A DNA stretch of 64,000 nucleotides, from assembly GCF_019956555.1 (NCBI RefSeq), contig NZ_JAHBDQ010000028.1, positions 1-64,000 on the forward strand. The letters are read 5' to 3'. Origin of the DNA: Pseudomonas sp. A-RE-19 (lineage in GTDB: Bacteria; Pseudomonadota; Gammaproteobacteria; Pseudomonadales; Pseudomonadaceae). Shown one piece after another: positions 44,378 to 53,058 of this stretch; the first letter of the stretch is position 1; every line of letters begins with the position of its first letter. The translations under genes were made by a program, and so were the position numbers. The notes beneath the pieces were generated by a model, which saw nothing but the letters and a program-made list of their open reading frames with translations, was not told the DNA's origin and did not search any database.

Positions 44378-46216
44378 TCAGAACGCGAAGCAGGAACAGC
44401 CGAAGGCGCCCCAGAAACCGGCGAAGTCACTCACCGGCACGTTCGACATACGGGCCTTCTCATGGCTGTGGGTATGCACGGCGCACGGGCCGCTGCACTG
44501 GTGCACCTGCGCCTGCATCGGCGCGTTCGGCCGCCAGTGTCCCGGAACCTTCGCCACCGGCGACCAGTCCGGCAGCACCGGCACGCTGGCCGGCCCCAGC
44601 TTTTCGAAGTCGCCGGCGGCGTACACCACCTTGCCACCGACCACGGTCAGCACCGACTCGATCCACTTGATGGCTTCTTCCTCGACACTGAAAAAGTCCG
44701 CGCTCAATGCCGCCACGTCAGCCAGCTGACCGACCTTGATCTGGCCTTTCTTGCCCTGTTCCGACGAAAACCAGGCACTGCCGTGGGTGAACAATTCCAG
44801 CGCGGTCTGCCGCGACAAGCCTTCTTCGTGCAGCGCCAAGCCTCCGACAGTGCGGCCGCTGACCATCCAGTACAACGAGGTCCATGGATTGTAGCTGGAC
44901 ACTCGAGTCGCATCGGTGCCGGCGCCGACCGGCACACCTTCGGCCAGCATGCGCTTGATCGGCGGTGTGCTTTCAGCGGCCTTGGCGCCGTAACGCTCGA
45001 CGAAATACTCGCCCTGGAACGCCATGCGGTCCTGAATCGCGATGCCCCCGCCCAGCGCCCTCACCCGCTCGATGTTCTGCGGGGTGATGGTTTCGGCATG
45101 GTCGAAGAACCACGGCAAACCATTGAAGGGAATGTCGCGGTTGACCTTCTCGAACACGTCGAGCATGCGGCTGATGGATTCGTTGTAGGTGGCGTGCAAA
45201 CGGAACGGCCAGCGCTGCTCAACGAGGTGGCGGACCACCGGTTCCAGCTCGTCTTCCATGGTTTGCGGCAGGTCCGGACGCGGTTCGAGGAAGTCTTCGA
45301 AATCCGCCGCCGAGAACACCAGCATTTCCCCGGCGCCGTTGTGCCGCAGGAAGTCGTCGCCCTGATGCAACTTGACGCTGCCGGTCCAGTTCTGGAAATC
45401 GGTCAGCTCTTCCTTCGGCTTCTGCGTGAACAGGTTGTAAGCGATGCGGATGGTCAGTTGCTCGTCCTTGGCCAACTGCTCGATCACCTGATAATCGTCC
45501 GGGTAATTCTGGAAACCACCGCCGGCATCGATCGCACTGGTCAGGCCGAGGCGGTTGAGTTCGCGCATGAACTGGCGGGTCGAGTTGACCTGATATTCCA
45601 GCGGCAACTTCGGCCCCTTGGCCAGGGTCGAGTACAGGATCATTGCGTTCGGCCTTGCGACCAACATGCCAGTCGGGTTGCCGTTAGCATCACGCACAAT
45701 TTCGCCACCCGGCGGGTTCGGCGTGTCGCGGGTGTAACCGGCAACCCGCAATGCTGCGCGGTTGAGCAAGGCGCGGTCGTACAAATGCAGCACGAACACC
45801 GGGGTGTCTGGCGCCGCCTGGTTGAGCTCTTCCAGGGTCGGCATGCGCTTCTCGGCAAACTGGAATTCATTCCAGCCACCGACCACCCGTACCCATTGCG
45901 GCGTCGGTGTGCGGGCGGCTTGCTCCTTGAGCATGCGCAACGCGTCAGCCAGGGACGGCACGCCTTCCCAGCGCAGTTCGAGGTTGTAGTTCAAACCGCC
46001 ACGGATCAGGTGCAGGTGCGAGTCGTTGAGGCCCGGGATGACACAACGGCCCTTGAGGTCGATCATCTGAGTGCCCGAGCCGCGCAGGGCCATGGCTTCG
46101 GCGTCGGTGCCGACCGCGACGAAGCGGCCGCCCTTGATCGCCACGGCGCTGGCGAGGGGTTTTTCGCGGTCTACGGTATGAAATTGGCCATTGAACAGAA
46201 TCAGATCGGCGTTCAT
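44378..46216 (-). CDS. YtcJ-like metal-dependent amidohydrolase
   Basis: 612 residues from ATG 46216 with AAGGAA upstream. Amidohydrolase 3 family: LILFNGQFHTVD start, metal His pair in GLNDSHLHL, FRLHATYNESI, FDHAETITP and a late GTDATRVSSYNPW. Longer than the usual ~540 residues because of a C-terminal tail with a His- and Cys-containing segment (HQCSGPCAVHTHSHE) ending CSCFAF. That tail might bind metal. Substrate unknown. Confidence 0.88.
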   Translation of the reverse strand: MNADLILFNGQFHTVDREKPLASAVAIKGGRFVAVGTDAEAMALRGSGTQMIDLKGRCVIPGLNDSHLHLIRGGLNYNLELRWEGVPSLADALRMLKEQAARTPTPQWVRVVGGWNEFQFAEKRMPTLEELNQAAPDTPVFVLHLYDRALLNRAALRVAGYTRDTPNPPGGEIVRDANGNPTGMLVARPNAMILYSTLAKGPKLPLEYQVNSTRQFMRELNRLGLTSAIDAGGGFQNYPDDYQVIEQLAKDEQLTIRIAYNLFTQKPKEELTDFQNWTGSVKLHQGDDFLRHNGAGEMLVFSAADFEDFLEPRPDLPQTMEDELEPVVRHLVEQRWPFRLHATYNESISRMLDVFEKVNRDIPFNGLPWFFDHAETITPQNIERVRALGGGIAIQDRMAFQGEYFVERYGAKAAESTPPIKRMLAEGVPVGAGTDATRVSSYNPWTSLYWMVSGRTVGGLALHEEGLSRQTALELFTHGSAWFSSEQGKKGQIKVGQLADVAALSADFFSVEEEAIKWIESVLTVVGGKVVYAAGDFEKLGPASVPVLPDWSPVAKVPGHWRPNAPMQAQVHQCSGPCAVHTHSHEKARMSNVPVSDFAGFWGAFGCSCFAF

Positions 46217-46261
46217 CGCAGTTCCTTCGTCATCAGTGAAATGAAGCAAAAAAGCGCCAGC

Positions 46262-46888
46262 TCAGCGCGGCGAATTTGCGTTGGATTCGAGGTGCTCCCG
46301 TGGCTGACTGGCCGTCAGCCACGGCGCAAACAAGCGCGTCGCGGCCGGCATGCACACGTACACCACCGACAGCACGATGGTCAGGGTGATCAGGAACGTG
46401 GCGACCACGTAGTTGGAGAGAAAAGCGTTGAGTTTGAGCAGCGGCCCCCAGATCAGTGGCACCAGCAAGGTGTGCGGCAGAATCACCAGCAGCGTCACCA
46501 CCGATTGCTTCCAGCGCGGTGGCGGCGAGGCGGCATCGGCCAATGGCGCGAACCAGAATTCGTTGACCGGGTTGACCTCGGTCTGGTCGCCGTCGGCCAG
46601 CATCGGCGCGGCTTCATCGATAAGCGCCTGACGTTGCGGCGAGTCGAGCCAGTGCTGCATGGCCTCGGTGGAGCAAAAGCGCAGCACGCAAGTGAACATG
46701 TCCAGGCCAGCGTTCTTGCCGCGGATCACGTCCACGCCCAGATGTCCTTCCGTGCGCCCCGCTACGCTGACGATGTTGCGCAGCCAGGCTTCATAGGCCG
46801 CTTCGAAACCGGCCTTGACCCGGTGCTTGACGATCAGCGTCACGATCTCATCGGACCCCGGCGCTTTTTGAGTGTGGGCTTCAGACAT
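46262..46888 (-). CDS. Antibiotic-biosynthesis-monooxygenase-domain membrane protein
   Basis: 208 residues from ATG 46888. The N-terminal ~100 residues are an ABM ferredoxin-like domain (VTLIVKHRVKAGFEAAYEAWL, EGHLGVDVI). The C-terminal part has two TM segments (VVTLLVILPHTLLVPLIW and VATFLITLTIVLSVVYV). This ABM-plus-TM architecture is common in proteobacteria; activity unknown. It overlaps the DoxX gene by 8 bases. Confidence 0.82.
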   Translation of the reverse strand: MSEAHTQKAPGSDEIVTLIVKHRVKAGFEAAYEAWLRNIVSVAGRTEGHLGVDVIRGKNAGLDMFTCVLRFCSTEAMQHWLDSPQRQALIDEAAPMLADGDQTEVNPVNEFWFAPLADAASPPPRWKQSVVTLLVILPHTLLVPLIWGPLLKLNAFLSNYVVATFLITLTIVLSVVYVCMPAATRLFAPWLTASQPREHLESNANSPR

Positions 46889-47297
46889 AACGGAGCACTC
46901 CGGGCAAGCGAACATTGAGCGCCAGCCGTCCCGGCCCGGCGATAAACACAGAGGTGAAGATAATCAACAACAACCAGCCGAACTGCCCTTCGGCCACACT
47001 CCATTGCGGGTGCACGACCAGCAGCGCCACCAGCAGCACAAACAGAATAGGCAAGCACGCCAATCGCGCCAGAACACCGGCGACGATCAGCAGCGGGCAC
47101 AGCACTTCGGCGAAAATCGCCAGGCTCAGGGTGAGGTGGGCACCGAGGTGGAAAGGGTCTTCGATCAGTTGCAACTGCGCACTGAAGTCCAGCAGCTTGG
47201 GCAAGCCGTGAACCCACAGCAGAAACAGACCGCCACTGACCCGCAAAAACAGCAGCCCGACATCCCGCGCCTGTTCATCCCGTTGCGAAGCGTTCAT
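46881..47297 (-). CDS. DoxX-family membrane protein
   Basis: 138 residues with four TM segments, typical DoxX length and topology (LLFLRVSGGLFLLWVHGLPKL near the start). First gene of the minus-strand run DoxX, ABM, amidohydrolase, isochorismatase. Role unknown; DoxX-like proteins are linked to redox or thiol stress in some bacteria. Confidence 0.88.
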   Translation of the reverse strand: MNASQRDEQARDVGLLFLRVSGGLFLLWVHGLPKLLDFSAQLQLIEDPFHLGAHLTLSLAIFAEVLCPLLIVAGVLARLACLPILFVLLVALLVVHPQWSVAEGQFGWLLLIIFTSVFIAGPGRLALNVRLPGVLRYV

Positions 47298-47407
47298 GGC
47301 TCACCCTTGTTCAATCACTGGCCTGAATAGTGCCGCCAAGGGGTCGGGAAAAATTGAATGTACGTGCTCTCTTTGCCCCAACACACTGGACGCCAAAACG
47401 ACACATC

Positions 47408-47503
47408 CCCTGTGGGAGCGAGCCTGCTCGCGATGGCGGCCTTCCAGTCAACAATGATGTTGTCTGACACGCCGTCATCGCGAGCAGGCTCGCTCCCACA
47501 GGG
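47408..47503. repeat. REPIN, identical to the copy at 48329
   Basis: A 96-base unit from CCCTGTGGGAGC to GCTCCCACAGGG with fully paired ends. Identical over its whole length to 48329-48424. Confidence 0.9.
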
Positions 47504-47540
47504 TTTTGTGTGTGTGTGCCCGCTACTGCTCAGGCACAAA

Positions 47541-47560
47541 AAACGGCCCGAAGGCCGTTT
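47541..47560 (-). terminator. Intrinsic terminator after the DUF6124 gene
   Basis: On the minus strand AAACGGCC, a 4-base loop and GGCCGTTT run into a T tract. Starts 14 bases beyond the stop codon at 47575. Confidence 0.8.
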
Positions 47561-47574
47561 CGTATTGAATCCGG

Positions 47575-47955
47575 TCAGACGGCCGGGGCTGCCTTCAGCT
47601 CCAGACTATCCAGCGCCCGACTCACAGCCAGTTCACCTATCATGATGAGCTGCGCGACGCCCAGTATCGTATTGCGCTGCGGCCCCTCCAGAAACCCGGC
47701 ACAGTCACTGGCGATCACCTTGGCCGAGGCAAAGGATTCACAGGCATTGGCCAGTAGCTCTTCGATGTCGATGTTGGGGGCGACGGTATAAATCGTGCTC
47801 GGTTTGCGCGGGGGCTGATTGGCACCGTCGGGGTCGGACGGTTTGAGGTAGTGATCGAGAGCACGCTCGGCGGCTTCGTTGAGTCTTTTGGGATCGAGGG
47901 GATCGTAGGGGGAAACGTCGTCGGTTTGTGGCGGGTTAGGTGTGTCTTTGAACAT
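47575..47955 (-). CDS. DUF6124 family protein
   Basis: 126 residues, GGAG 8 bases before the ATG. Pro/Asp-rich N-terminus, then a helical region (NIDIEELLANACESFASAKV, IMIGELAVSRALDSLEL). The family appears Pseudomonas-specific and has no known function. A broken paralogue is at 9786-10130. A long conserved-looking leader lies upstream (47970-48240). Confidence 0.8.
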   Translation of the reverse strand: MFKDTPNPPQTDDVSPYDPLDPKRLNEAAERALDHYLKPSDPDGANQPPRKPSTIYTVAPNIDIEELLANACESFASAKVIASDCAGFLEGPQRNTILGVAQLIMIGELAVSRALDSLELKAAPAV

Positions 47956-47969
47956 GGTGAATCTCCGTT

Positions 47970-48240
47970 ATACCTGATGGAACCACCAGTACCTGTCGCT
48001 AAACAAGTAAGGGTGGCGGCTGTACGCAGGTTAGCGAACCGAGAGGTATAAGACCCGGCAGACCCGAGGGCCTCCCGCGCACAGCCACCATATCGAAACT
48101 GCAGACATGGAATGCCTGCAATATGACGGAGCGTTGTTGCGCTTATACCTGTTCAGGTCGCTAAACCCGATCGCTGATTGGCAGCGATGCGGAAACGATA
48201 AAGACCAGGCCCAAAGCGCACAAGCCGGCGGATTCTGGCG
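47970..48240 (-). promoter_or_regulatory. Candidate structured leader upstream of the DUF6124 gene
   Basis: About 270 non-coding bases. The element GTCGCTAAAC occurs at 47995-48004 and 48158-48167, with a near-inverse GGTTAGCGAACC between them. A perfect 7-bp hairpin ATCGCTG/CAGCGAT lies at 48170-48188. From memory, similar blocks occur in other fluorescent Pseudomonas, but that is unverified. Could be a leader RNA or a separate small RNA. Confidence 0.35.
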
Positions 48241-48328
48241 CAGTCGTAGGCAACGGCGCAAGGATCTGTAGCTTTCAGGAAGTAACGCTAAACACCATTA
48301 AACACAGCCCTCGAATCAACACACATTC

Positions 48329-48424
48329 CCCTGTGGGAGCGAGCCTGCTCGCGATGGCGGCCTTCCAGTCAACAATGATGTTGTCTGACACGCCGTCATC
48401 GCGAGCAGGCTCGCTCCCACAGGG
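48329..48424. repeat. REPIN, identical to the copy at 47408
   Basis: 96 bases, no difference from 47408-47503. Lies about 920 bases away in the same orientation. Confidence 0.9.
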
Positions 48425-48460
48425 GATCGGGTATATCCGCAAAATCGGGTCGGCTGTCAG

Positions 48461-48493
48461 GATCAAAAGATCGCAGGCTTCGGCAGCTCCTAC
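48461..48493. repeat. Single REP unit (GATCGCAGGCTTCGGCAGC type)
   Basis: GATCAAAAGATCGCAGGC followed by TTCGGCAGCTCCTAC. It covers the stop codon of the LysR gene at 48490, so the last codons are REP-derived. Confidence 0.75.
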
Positions 48494-49413
48494 GGGGCCG
48501 GTATTTTCAGGGGTTCAGACATGAAATGACTGATCCGCGAACGTAACCAGCGCTCCGCCGGATCGTTGTCGTGCACCCCGCTCCAGGCCATGGACAGTTG
48601 CGCGGCGTCGATGGGGAACGGTGGATCTTCGGCGCGTAAGGCGCAGCCTTCCACCAACGCGCAGGCTGCGTAATCGGGGACAGTGGCAATCATCTCGGTG
48701 CCAGCGAGCAACGCGCGCAAGCCACTGAATTGCGGCACCCCAAGCACAACGCGTCGCGTGCGCCCGACCTTGGCCAGATCCAGATCGATGTTGCCGCTCA
48801 GGTCACCGGAAAACGACACCATCGCATGGGGCCGCGCACAGTAATCATCCAGGGTCAGCGGTTCCGGGCGGTTGTCGCCGCGCAGTACTTTGCAGGGGAT
48901 GTCGCGCAGTTTCTTGCGTTTGGCGTTGGCCGGCAGGTCGGTGGTGTAGCTGACGCCCACCGAGATTTCGCCGGACGCCAGTAACGCCGGCATCAGCAGG
49001 TAATTGGCGCGGCGCACGACCACCACGATCCCCGGCGCTTCTTCTTGCAGTTGCCGGAGCAACGGAGGAAAGAGACCGAACTCGGCATCGTCCGACAGCC
49101 CGATGCGAAACACATCGCAGCTGGTCGTCGGGTCGAATTCCTTGGCGCGGCTGACTGCCCCCGAGATGGTGTCCATCGCCGGTTGCAACTCCTTGAGAAT
49201 CGCCAGCGCCCGGGCGGTCGGTTCCATGCCGCGACCGTTGCGCAACAACAACGGATCGTCGAACAAATCACGCAACCGCGCTAACGCGGCGCTCACCGCC
49301 GGTTGGCCCATGAACAGTTTTTCGGCGACCCGGGTCAGGTTCTTTTCGAACATCAGGGCTTCGAAAATCACCAGCAGGTTCATGTCGACACGGCGCAGAT
49401 CGTTACGGTTCAT
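48490..49413 (-). CDS. LysR-family transcriptional regulator
   Basis: 307 residues from ATG 49413 (a GTG at 49419 adds 2). N-terminal HTH: VDMNLLVIFEALMFEKNLTRVAEKL, then GQPAVSAALARLRDLFDDPL, the NodD/SyrM/PcpR-like subgroup. The effector domain follows. It lies downstream of the MBL-fold hydrolase on the same strand, so it may regulate or be co-transcribed with it. Confidence 0.9.
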   Translation of the reverse strand: MNRNDLRRVDMNLLVIFEALMFEKNLTRVAEKLFMGQPAVSAALARLRDLFDDPLLLRNGRGMEPTARALAILKELQPAMDTISGAVSRAKEFDPTTSCDVFRIGLSDDAEFGLFPPLLRQLQEEAPGIVVVVRRANYLLMPALLASGEISVGVSYTTDLPANAKRKKLRDIPCKVLRGDNRPEPLTLDDYCARPHAMVSFSGDLSGNIDLDLAKVGRTRRVVLGVPQFSGLRALLAGTEMIATVPDYAACALVEGCALRAEDPPFPIDAAQLSMAWSGVHDNDPAERWLRSRISHFMSEPLKIPAP

Positions 49414-49460
49414 GGGCACGGTTCCCTTGTGTGTTCAGCCAGGCGCGAGTCTGTCGGACT

Positions 49461-50456
49461 TTACTCGATCATCGGCACTTTCGCCGCTCGTTTGTAAGGC
49501 CCGTATTCGATAGGTACCCACTGGAAATGCTTGTCCACTGCGGTGATGTGGCCGACACCCGGAAACGGCAAATGCGCCGCCGTGACCCAGATCTTGCTGG
49601 CCGCCGCATCGCTGAAAACCTTGGCGCGACTCTTGATCGCTTGCTGACTGTCGACGTCGAAACGAATCGATACCTCAGGATGCTCGAACTGCACCGCCAG
49701 GTTATGCACCAGATCGCCCATGAACAGAATACTCTGGCCCTGGGAGCTGAACCGATACGTGGTACTGCCCGGTGTGTGCCCGGCCTCCAGTTCGGCATCG
49801 ACAACCCCCGGCACTGGCGACTGCCCGGCAGTAAAGGTCTTGAAGCGGCCCGCCGCGATGTACGGCGCGGTGGAGTCCTGGGCGATCTTGAAAAACTCCC
49901 TGGCGCCGGCCGGTGCCTTGACCATGGCCTGAGGGTCAAGCCAGTAATCGGCTTCTGCCTTGGCCGCGTAGACCGTTGCATTGGCGAACACCGGTTTTTG
50001 CTGCCCGTCCACCAACCCGCACACATGATCCAGATGCAAGTGGGTGAGCAGGATGGTATCGACCTGTTCTGGCTGATAACCGGCGGCTTTCATGTTCGCC
50101 GACAGCTGACCCGCCGTGGCACCGATGCACTGCCCCGCTCCGGTATCCACCAGAATCAATCGTTTGCCGGTGTTCACCAGAAACGCATTGAACGCGGTTT
50201 GCACCCCCGGTGTTTCAATCGAGCGACGAGCCAGCAACGCACGGATCTGGTTTTGAGTCAGACCGTCGAGCAGTTTGGGCGACAGGTCGTTGTAGCCATC
50301 GAACAACGCCGTCACCTCGTAGTCGCCCATCGCGAGCCGGTAATAGCCGGGTACCTGAGTGTTCACCTGAGCCGGTGCCTGGGCCAGGCTGGTGCCGGAC
50401 ATCAGCGCCAATGCCAGGCCGAGTCCGCCAAGCCTGCAAACGCGGGAATGCTTCAT
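49461..50456 (-). CDS. Exported MBL-fold metallo-hydrolase
   Basis: 331 residues with signal peptide (LGLALALMSGTSLAQA). Metal motif THLHLDH with H139, H141, D143 and H144, then AGHTPGST and a late H in VTAAHLPFPG. Similar to periplasmic lactonase-like or hydrolase members of the family. Substrate unknown. 277 bases of divergent promoter region separate it from the AraC-type gene. Confidence 0.88.
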   Translation of the reverse strand: MKHSRVCRLGGLGLALALMSGTSLAQAPAQVNTQVPGYYRLAMGDYEVTALFDGYNDLSPKLLDGLTQNQIRALLARRSIETPGVQTAFNAFLVNTGKRLILVDTGAGQCIGATAGQLSANMKAAGYQPEQVDTILLTHLHLDHVCGLVDGQQKPVFANATVYAAKAEADYWLDPQAMVKAPAGAREFFKIAQDSTAPYIAAGRFKTFTAGQSPVPGVVDAELEAGHTPGSTTYRFSSQGQSILFMGDLVHNLAVQFEHPEVSIRFDVDSQQAIKSRAKVFSDAAASKIWVTAAHLPFPGVGHITAVDKHFQWVPIEYGPYKRAAKVPMIE

Positions 50457-50733
50457 GAGATCACCGTTGATCGAGCCAGAAAAAAGCGGCCCAGCGCAGG
50501 CCGCTACACGTCGTCAATCTTGCACGGCCCTGTGTCGGCACGAATTGCAGCGATGTGCTCAGTTGACGCTGTTTCACCCTTGGCCTGACGGCGAAATTAA
50601 CAACGTTTAACTCGCAAGCCAAAGCCTCCGCGACCAAGAATCAAGCTCCCTGCATAGAGCTTTTTTTCAGAGGGCACGTGCTGATTCACCTTGCAGTGAA
50701 CCCGCGCGCGCCCCACCGACACGGACATTGGCC

Positions 50734-51192
50734 ATGGCTCATTTTCAGCAAAGCGCGATCAGTGCGTCCGCCCCCTTAACGGGAAAAAAAAACATTGGCG
50801 GGCTCAGCCCCTGGCGTGAAAGTCTGGCCAAGCGGCTGATCCTCGACCATCTGGGTGAAACCCTGGAAGTGACAGAACTGGCACGGGCCTGCGCGTTGTC
50901 ACGCAGTCATTTTTCCCGTGCGTTCAAGTGCAGCACCGGCCTCTCGCCACAAGACTGGATTCGTCAACAACGCATCAGCCTGGCCAAGCAGTTGATCCAG
51001 AACACCGACCTGACCCTGACGCAAATCAGCCTGGAATGCGGCTTCTGCGATCAGGCACATTTTTCCCATATCTTCACCCGCAGCGAAGGCATCACACCGT
51101 TTGCCTGGCGTTGCCGGGCCGTGCGTGCCCTGCCCTCTCTCAACAGCAAAAGATCGCAGCCTTCGGCAGCTCCTACAGGGATTCACGTGTAG
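50734..51192 (+). CDS. Short AraC-family transcriptional regulator
   Basis: 152 residues from ATG 50734. It is almost entirely the C-terminal DNA-binding domain: two HTH units (VTELARACALSRSHFSRAFK; LTQISLECGFCDQAHFSHIF) and the PFAWR end. There is no effector domain. The final ~13 residues are encoded by a REP element, so the native stop was probably earlier. Divergent from the MBL gene. Confidence 0.85.
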   Translation: MAHFQQSAISASAPLTGKKNIGGLSPWRESLAKRLILDHLGETLEVTELARACALSRSHFSRAFKCSTGLSPQDWIRQQRISLAKQLIQNTDLTLTQISLECGFCDQAHFSHIFTRSEGITPFAWRCRAVRALPSLNSKRSQPSAAPTGIHV

Positions 51193-51291
51193 GGCTGACG
51201 CAGCCTGCGATCTCTTGATCTTGAATGCGAAACAAAGATCGCAGCCATAGCCGTGTAGGAGCTGGCGCAGCCTGCGATCTTTTGATCTTGA
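51144..51291. repeat. REP cluster (four related units)
   Basis: Units at about 51144-51175, 51187-51222, 51235-51256 and 51254-51291 with core GATCGCAGCC and its inverse GGCTGCGATC-like CAGCCTGCGATC. Spans the end of the AraC gene to the stop of the hydrolase gene at 51292. Confidence 0.75.
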
Positions 51292-52116
51292 TCAGCCCTT
51301 GAGGAACGCCAGCAGATCTTCGTTGAGCTGATCCTTGTGGGTGTCGGTCAGACCATGGGGCGCACCGGGGTAGACCTTCAATGTGGAACCCTTGACCAGT
51401 TTCGCCGAGGCGATGCCGGCGGCTTCGATCGGCACGACCTGGTCGTCGTCACCATGTACCACAAGCGTCGGCACGTCGAACTTCTTCAGGTCTTCGGTAA
51501 AGTCGGTTTCGGAGAACGCCTTGATGCAGTCATAGGCGTTCTTGTGGCCGGACATCATGCCTTGCAGCCAGAACCAGTCGATCATGCCCTGGGACGGCTT
51601 GGCACCCGACCGATTGAAACCAAAGAACGGACCGCTGGCCAGATCCTTGTACAGTTGCGAACGGTCGACCAGGGACGCCTGACGAATACCGTCGAACACT
51701 GCCAGCGGCAGGCCGCCAGGATTGGCCTCGGTCTTGAGCATCAGCGGCGGCACCGAGGAAATCAGCCCGGCCTTGGCTACGCGACCGGTGCCGTGGCGAC
51801 CGATGTAGCGCGCCACTTCGCCACCGCCGGTGGAGAAGCCAAACAGCACGGCGTTCTGCAAATCCAGATGGTCGATCAGCTGCGCCAGGTCATCGGCGTA
51901 GGTGTCCATTTCGTTGCCGAACCATGGCTGGCTCGAACGACCGTGACCACGGCGGTCATGGGCAATGACCCGGTAACCTTTGGACGCCAGGAAGATCATC
52001 TGCGATTCCCAACTGTCGGCATTCAACGGCCAACCGTGGCTGAAGACGATCGGCTGACCGGTGCCCCAGTCCTTGTAGTAAATCTCGGTGCCGTCTCGGG
52101 TGGTAAAGGTGCTCAT
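51292..52116 (-). CDS. Alpha/beta hydrolase, non-haem haloperoxidase-like
   Basis: 274 residues. HGWPLNADSWESQ near residue 27, nucleophile S95 in FGFSTGGGEVARYIGRHG, catalytic acid in GDDDQVVP (D225) and H254 in PGAPHGLT. The FSTGGGE pattern and 274-residue length match the cofactor-free haloperoxidase/perhydrolase family. It is followed closely upstream by the flavodoxin gene on the same strand. Confidence 0.9.
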   Translation of the reverse strand: MSTFTTRDGTEIYYKDWGTGQPIVFSHGWPLNADSWESQMIFLASKGYRVIAHDRRGHGRSSQPWFGNEMDTYADDLAQLIDHLDLQNAVLFGFSTGGGEVARYIGRHGTGRVAKAGLISSVPPLMLKTEANPGGLPLAVFDGIRQASLVDRSQLYKDLASGPFFGFNRSGAKPSQGMIDWFWLQGMMSGHKNAYDCIKAFSETDFTEDLKKFDVPTLVVHGDDDQVVPIEAAGIASAKLVKGSTLKVYPGAPHGLTDTHKDQLNEDLLAFLKG

Positions 52117-52150
52117 GGTGATGTCTCCTCATGCATGGGTTTTGCGGCGG

Positions 52151-52726
52151 TTAATCAGCGGTGTGGGCCATTCGTTCAGCCAGGCGCGCCACCCGCTCGC
52201 CCAAATGCGCGGCGGTGTGGCGGTCTTCGGGCGGCGGTGCAAGGCTGGGGGGTTGTTCAACGTTCGACTGCGCCATGGCCCCCAGCGAACTGCCGAGGCG
52301 ATTCAACTGCCCATCGAACAAACCGGTGCTCGAACGTGCCGGCAGCAGGTCGAGGCCGACCCAGATCATCGAGTGCTGCGCGGCGAACACCGTCAGCTGC
52401 AGCAAGGTGTTGAGCTTGTCGCCGCACAGGCAGCCGGAATTGGTGAACCCGGCAGCCAGTTTGTCGCGCCAGGGCTGGGCCAGGTAGAACGACGCGGTGG
52501 CTTCCATAAAGCCCTTGAAGGCCGCCGAGGCACTGCCCATGTAAGTCGGTGCGCCGAAGATGATTGCATCGGCGCGGTGCAAGCGCTCCCAGTGATCATC
52601 CACTTCTTCGACCGGAATCAGCCGACAGGTGCTGCCCAGGTGCCGTTCCACACCCTGGCCCACGGCTTCGGCCATGACCCGGGTGTGCCCGTAGCCACTG
52701 TGATAGACCACCACCACGTTGCTCAT
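52151..52726 (-). CDS. Flavodoxin-fold NAD(P)H-dependent oxidoreductase (WrbA-like)
   Basis: 191 residues from ATG 52726 with GGAGGAG upstream. FMN-binding start VVVVYHSGYGHTRVMAEAV and GAPTYMGSASAAFK belong to the flavodoxin/WrbA group. It sits 34 bases before the haloperoxidase-like gene and is probably co-transcribed. Likely a quinone or FMN reductase. Confidence 0.85.
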   Translation of the reverse strand: MSNVVVVYHSGYGHTRVMAEAVGQGVERHLGSTCRLIPVEEVDDHWERLHRADAIIFGAPTYMGSASAAFKGFMEATASFYLAQPWRDKLAAGFTNSGCLCGDKLNTLLQLTVFAAQHSMIWVGLDLLPARSSTGLFDGQLNRLGSSLGAMAQSNVEQPPSLAPPPEDRHTAAHLGERVARLAERMAHTAD

Positions 52727-53058
52727 TCCGGCTCCTCCAGAAGTGTTCATCCTTTTTGGCACGCTTTTTGTTGCAAGAAGGCCGATGCCTTCGGGTGAAC
52801 TTGAAGAAATGGATTTTTGAGCGTAGACCGGACACAGGACGAGTTAAACGTTGTTAATTTTCAGCAGAGCGCCCACGAACGTGGCTGCCCCTGCGCCGGC
52901 GCCGCGCCCAATAAATACGGGGGCGATGAGCGTTGATGCTAAGTCAGCCGCCGCTGTGCGCCGCCAATAGTTGCCCGACGCTGCGTTGCGCTGCCGAAAA
53001 AACCTGAGGAACATGCCCGGATACCGCGTGATAGACGGATGCAAGCAGGAGTGACCCG
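52727..53058. other. Divergent intergenic region
   Basis: 332 bases between the flavodoxin gene and the large regulator gene. No gene, hairpin terminator or REP seen. It should hold promoters for both directions, but none is clear by eye. Confidence 0.5.

Noticed and set aside
44354..46918. An 854-codon open frame on the plus strand opposite the amidohydrolase gene
   Set aside because: It is antisense to two well-supported genes and reads as a GC-driven shadow without recognisable motifs.
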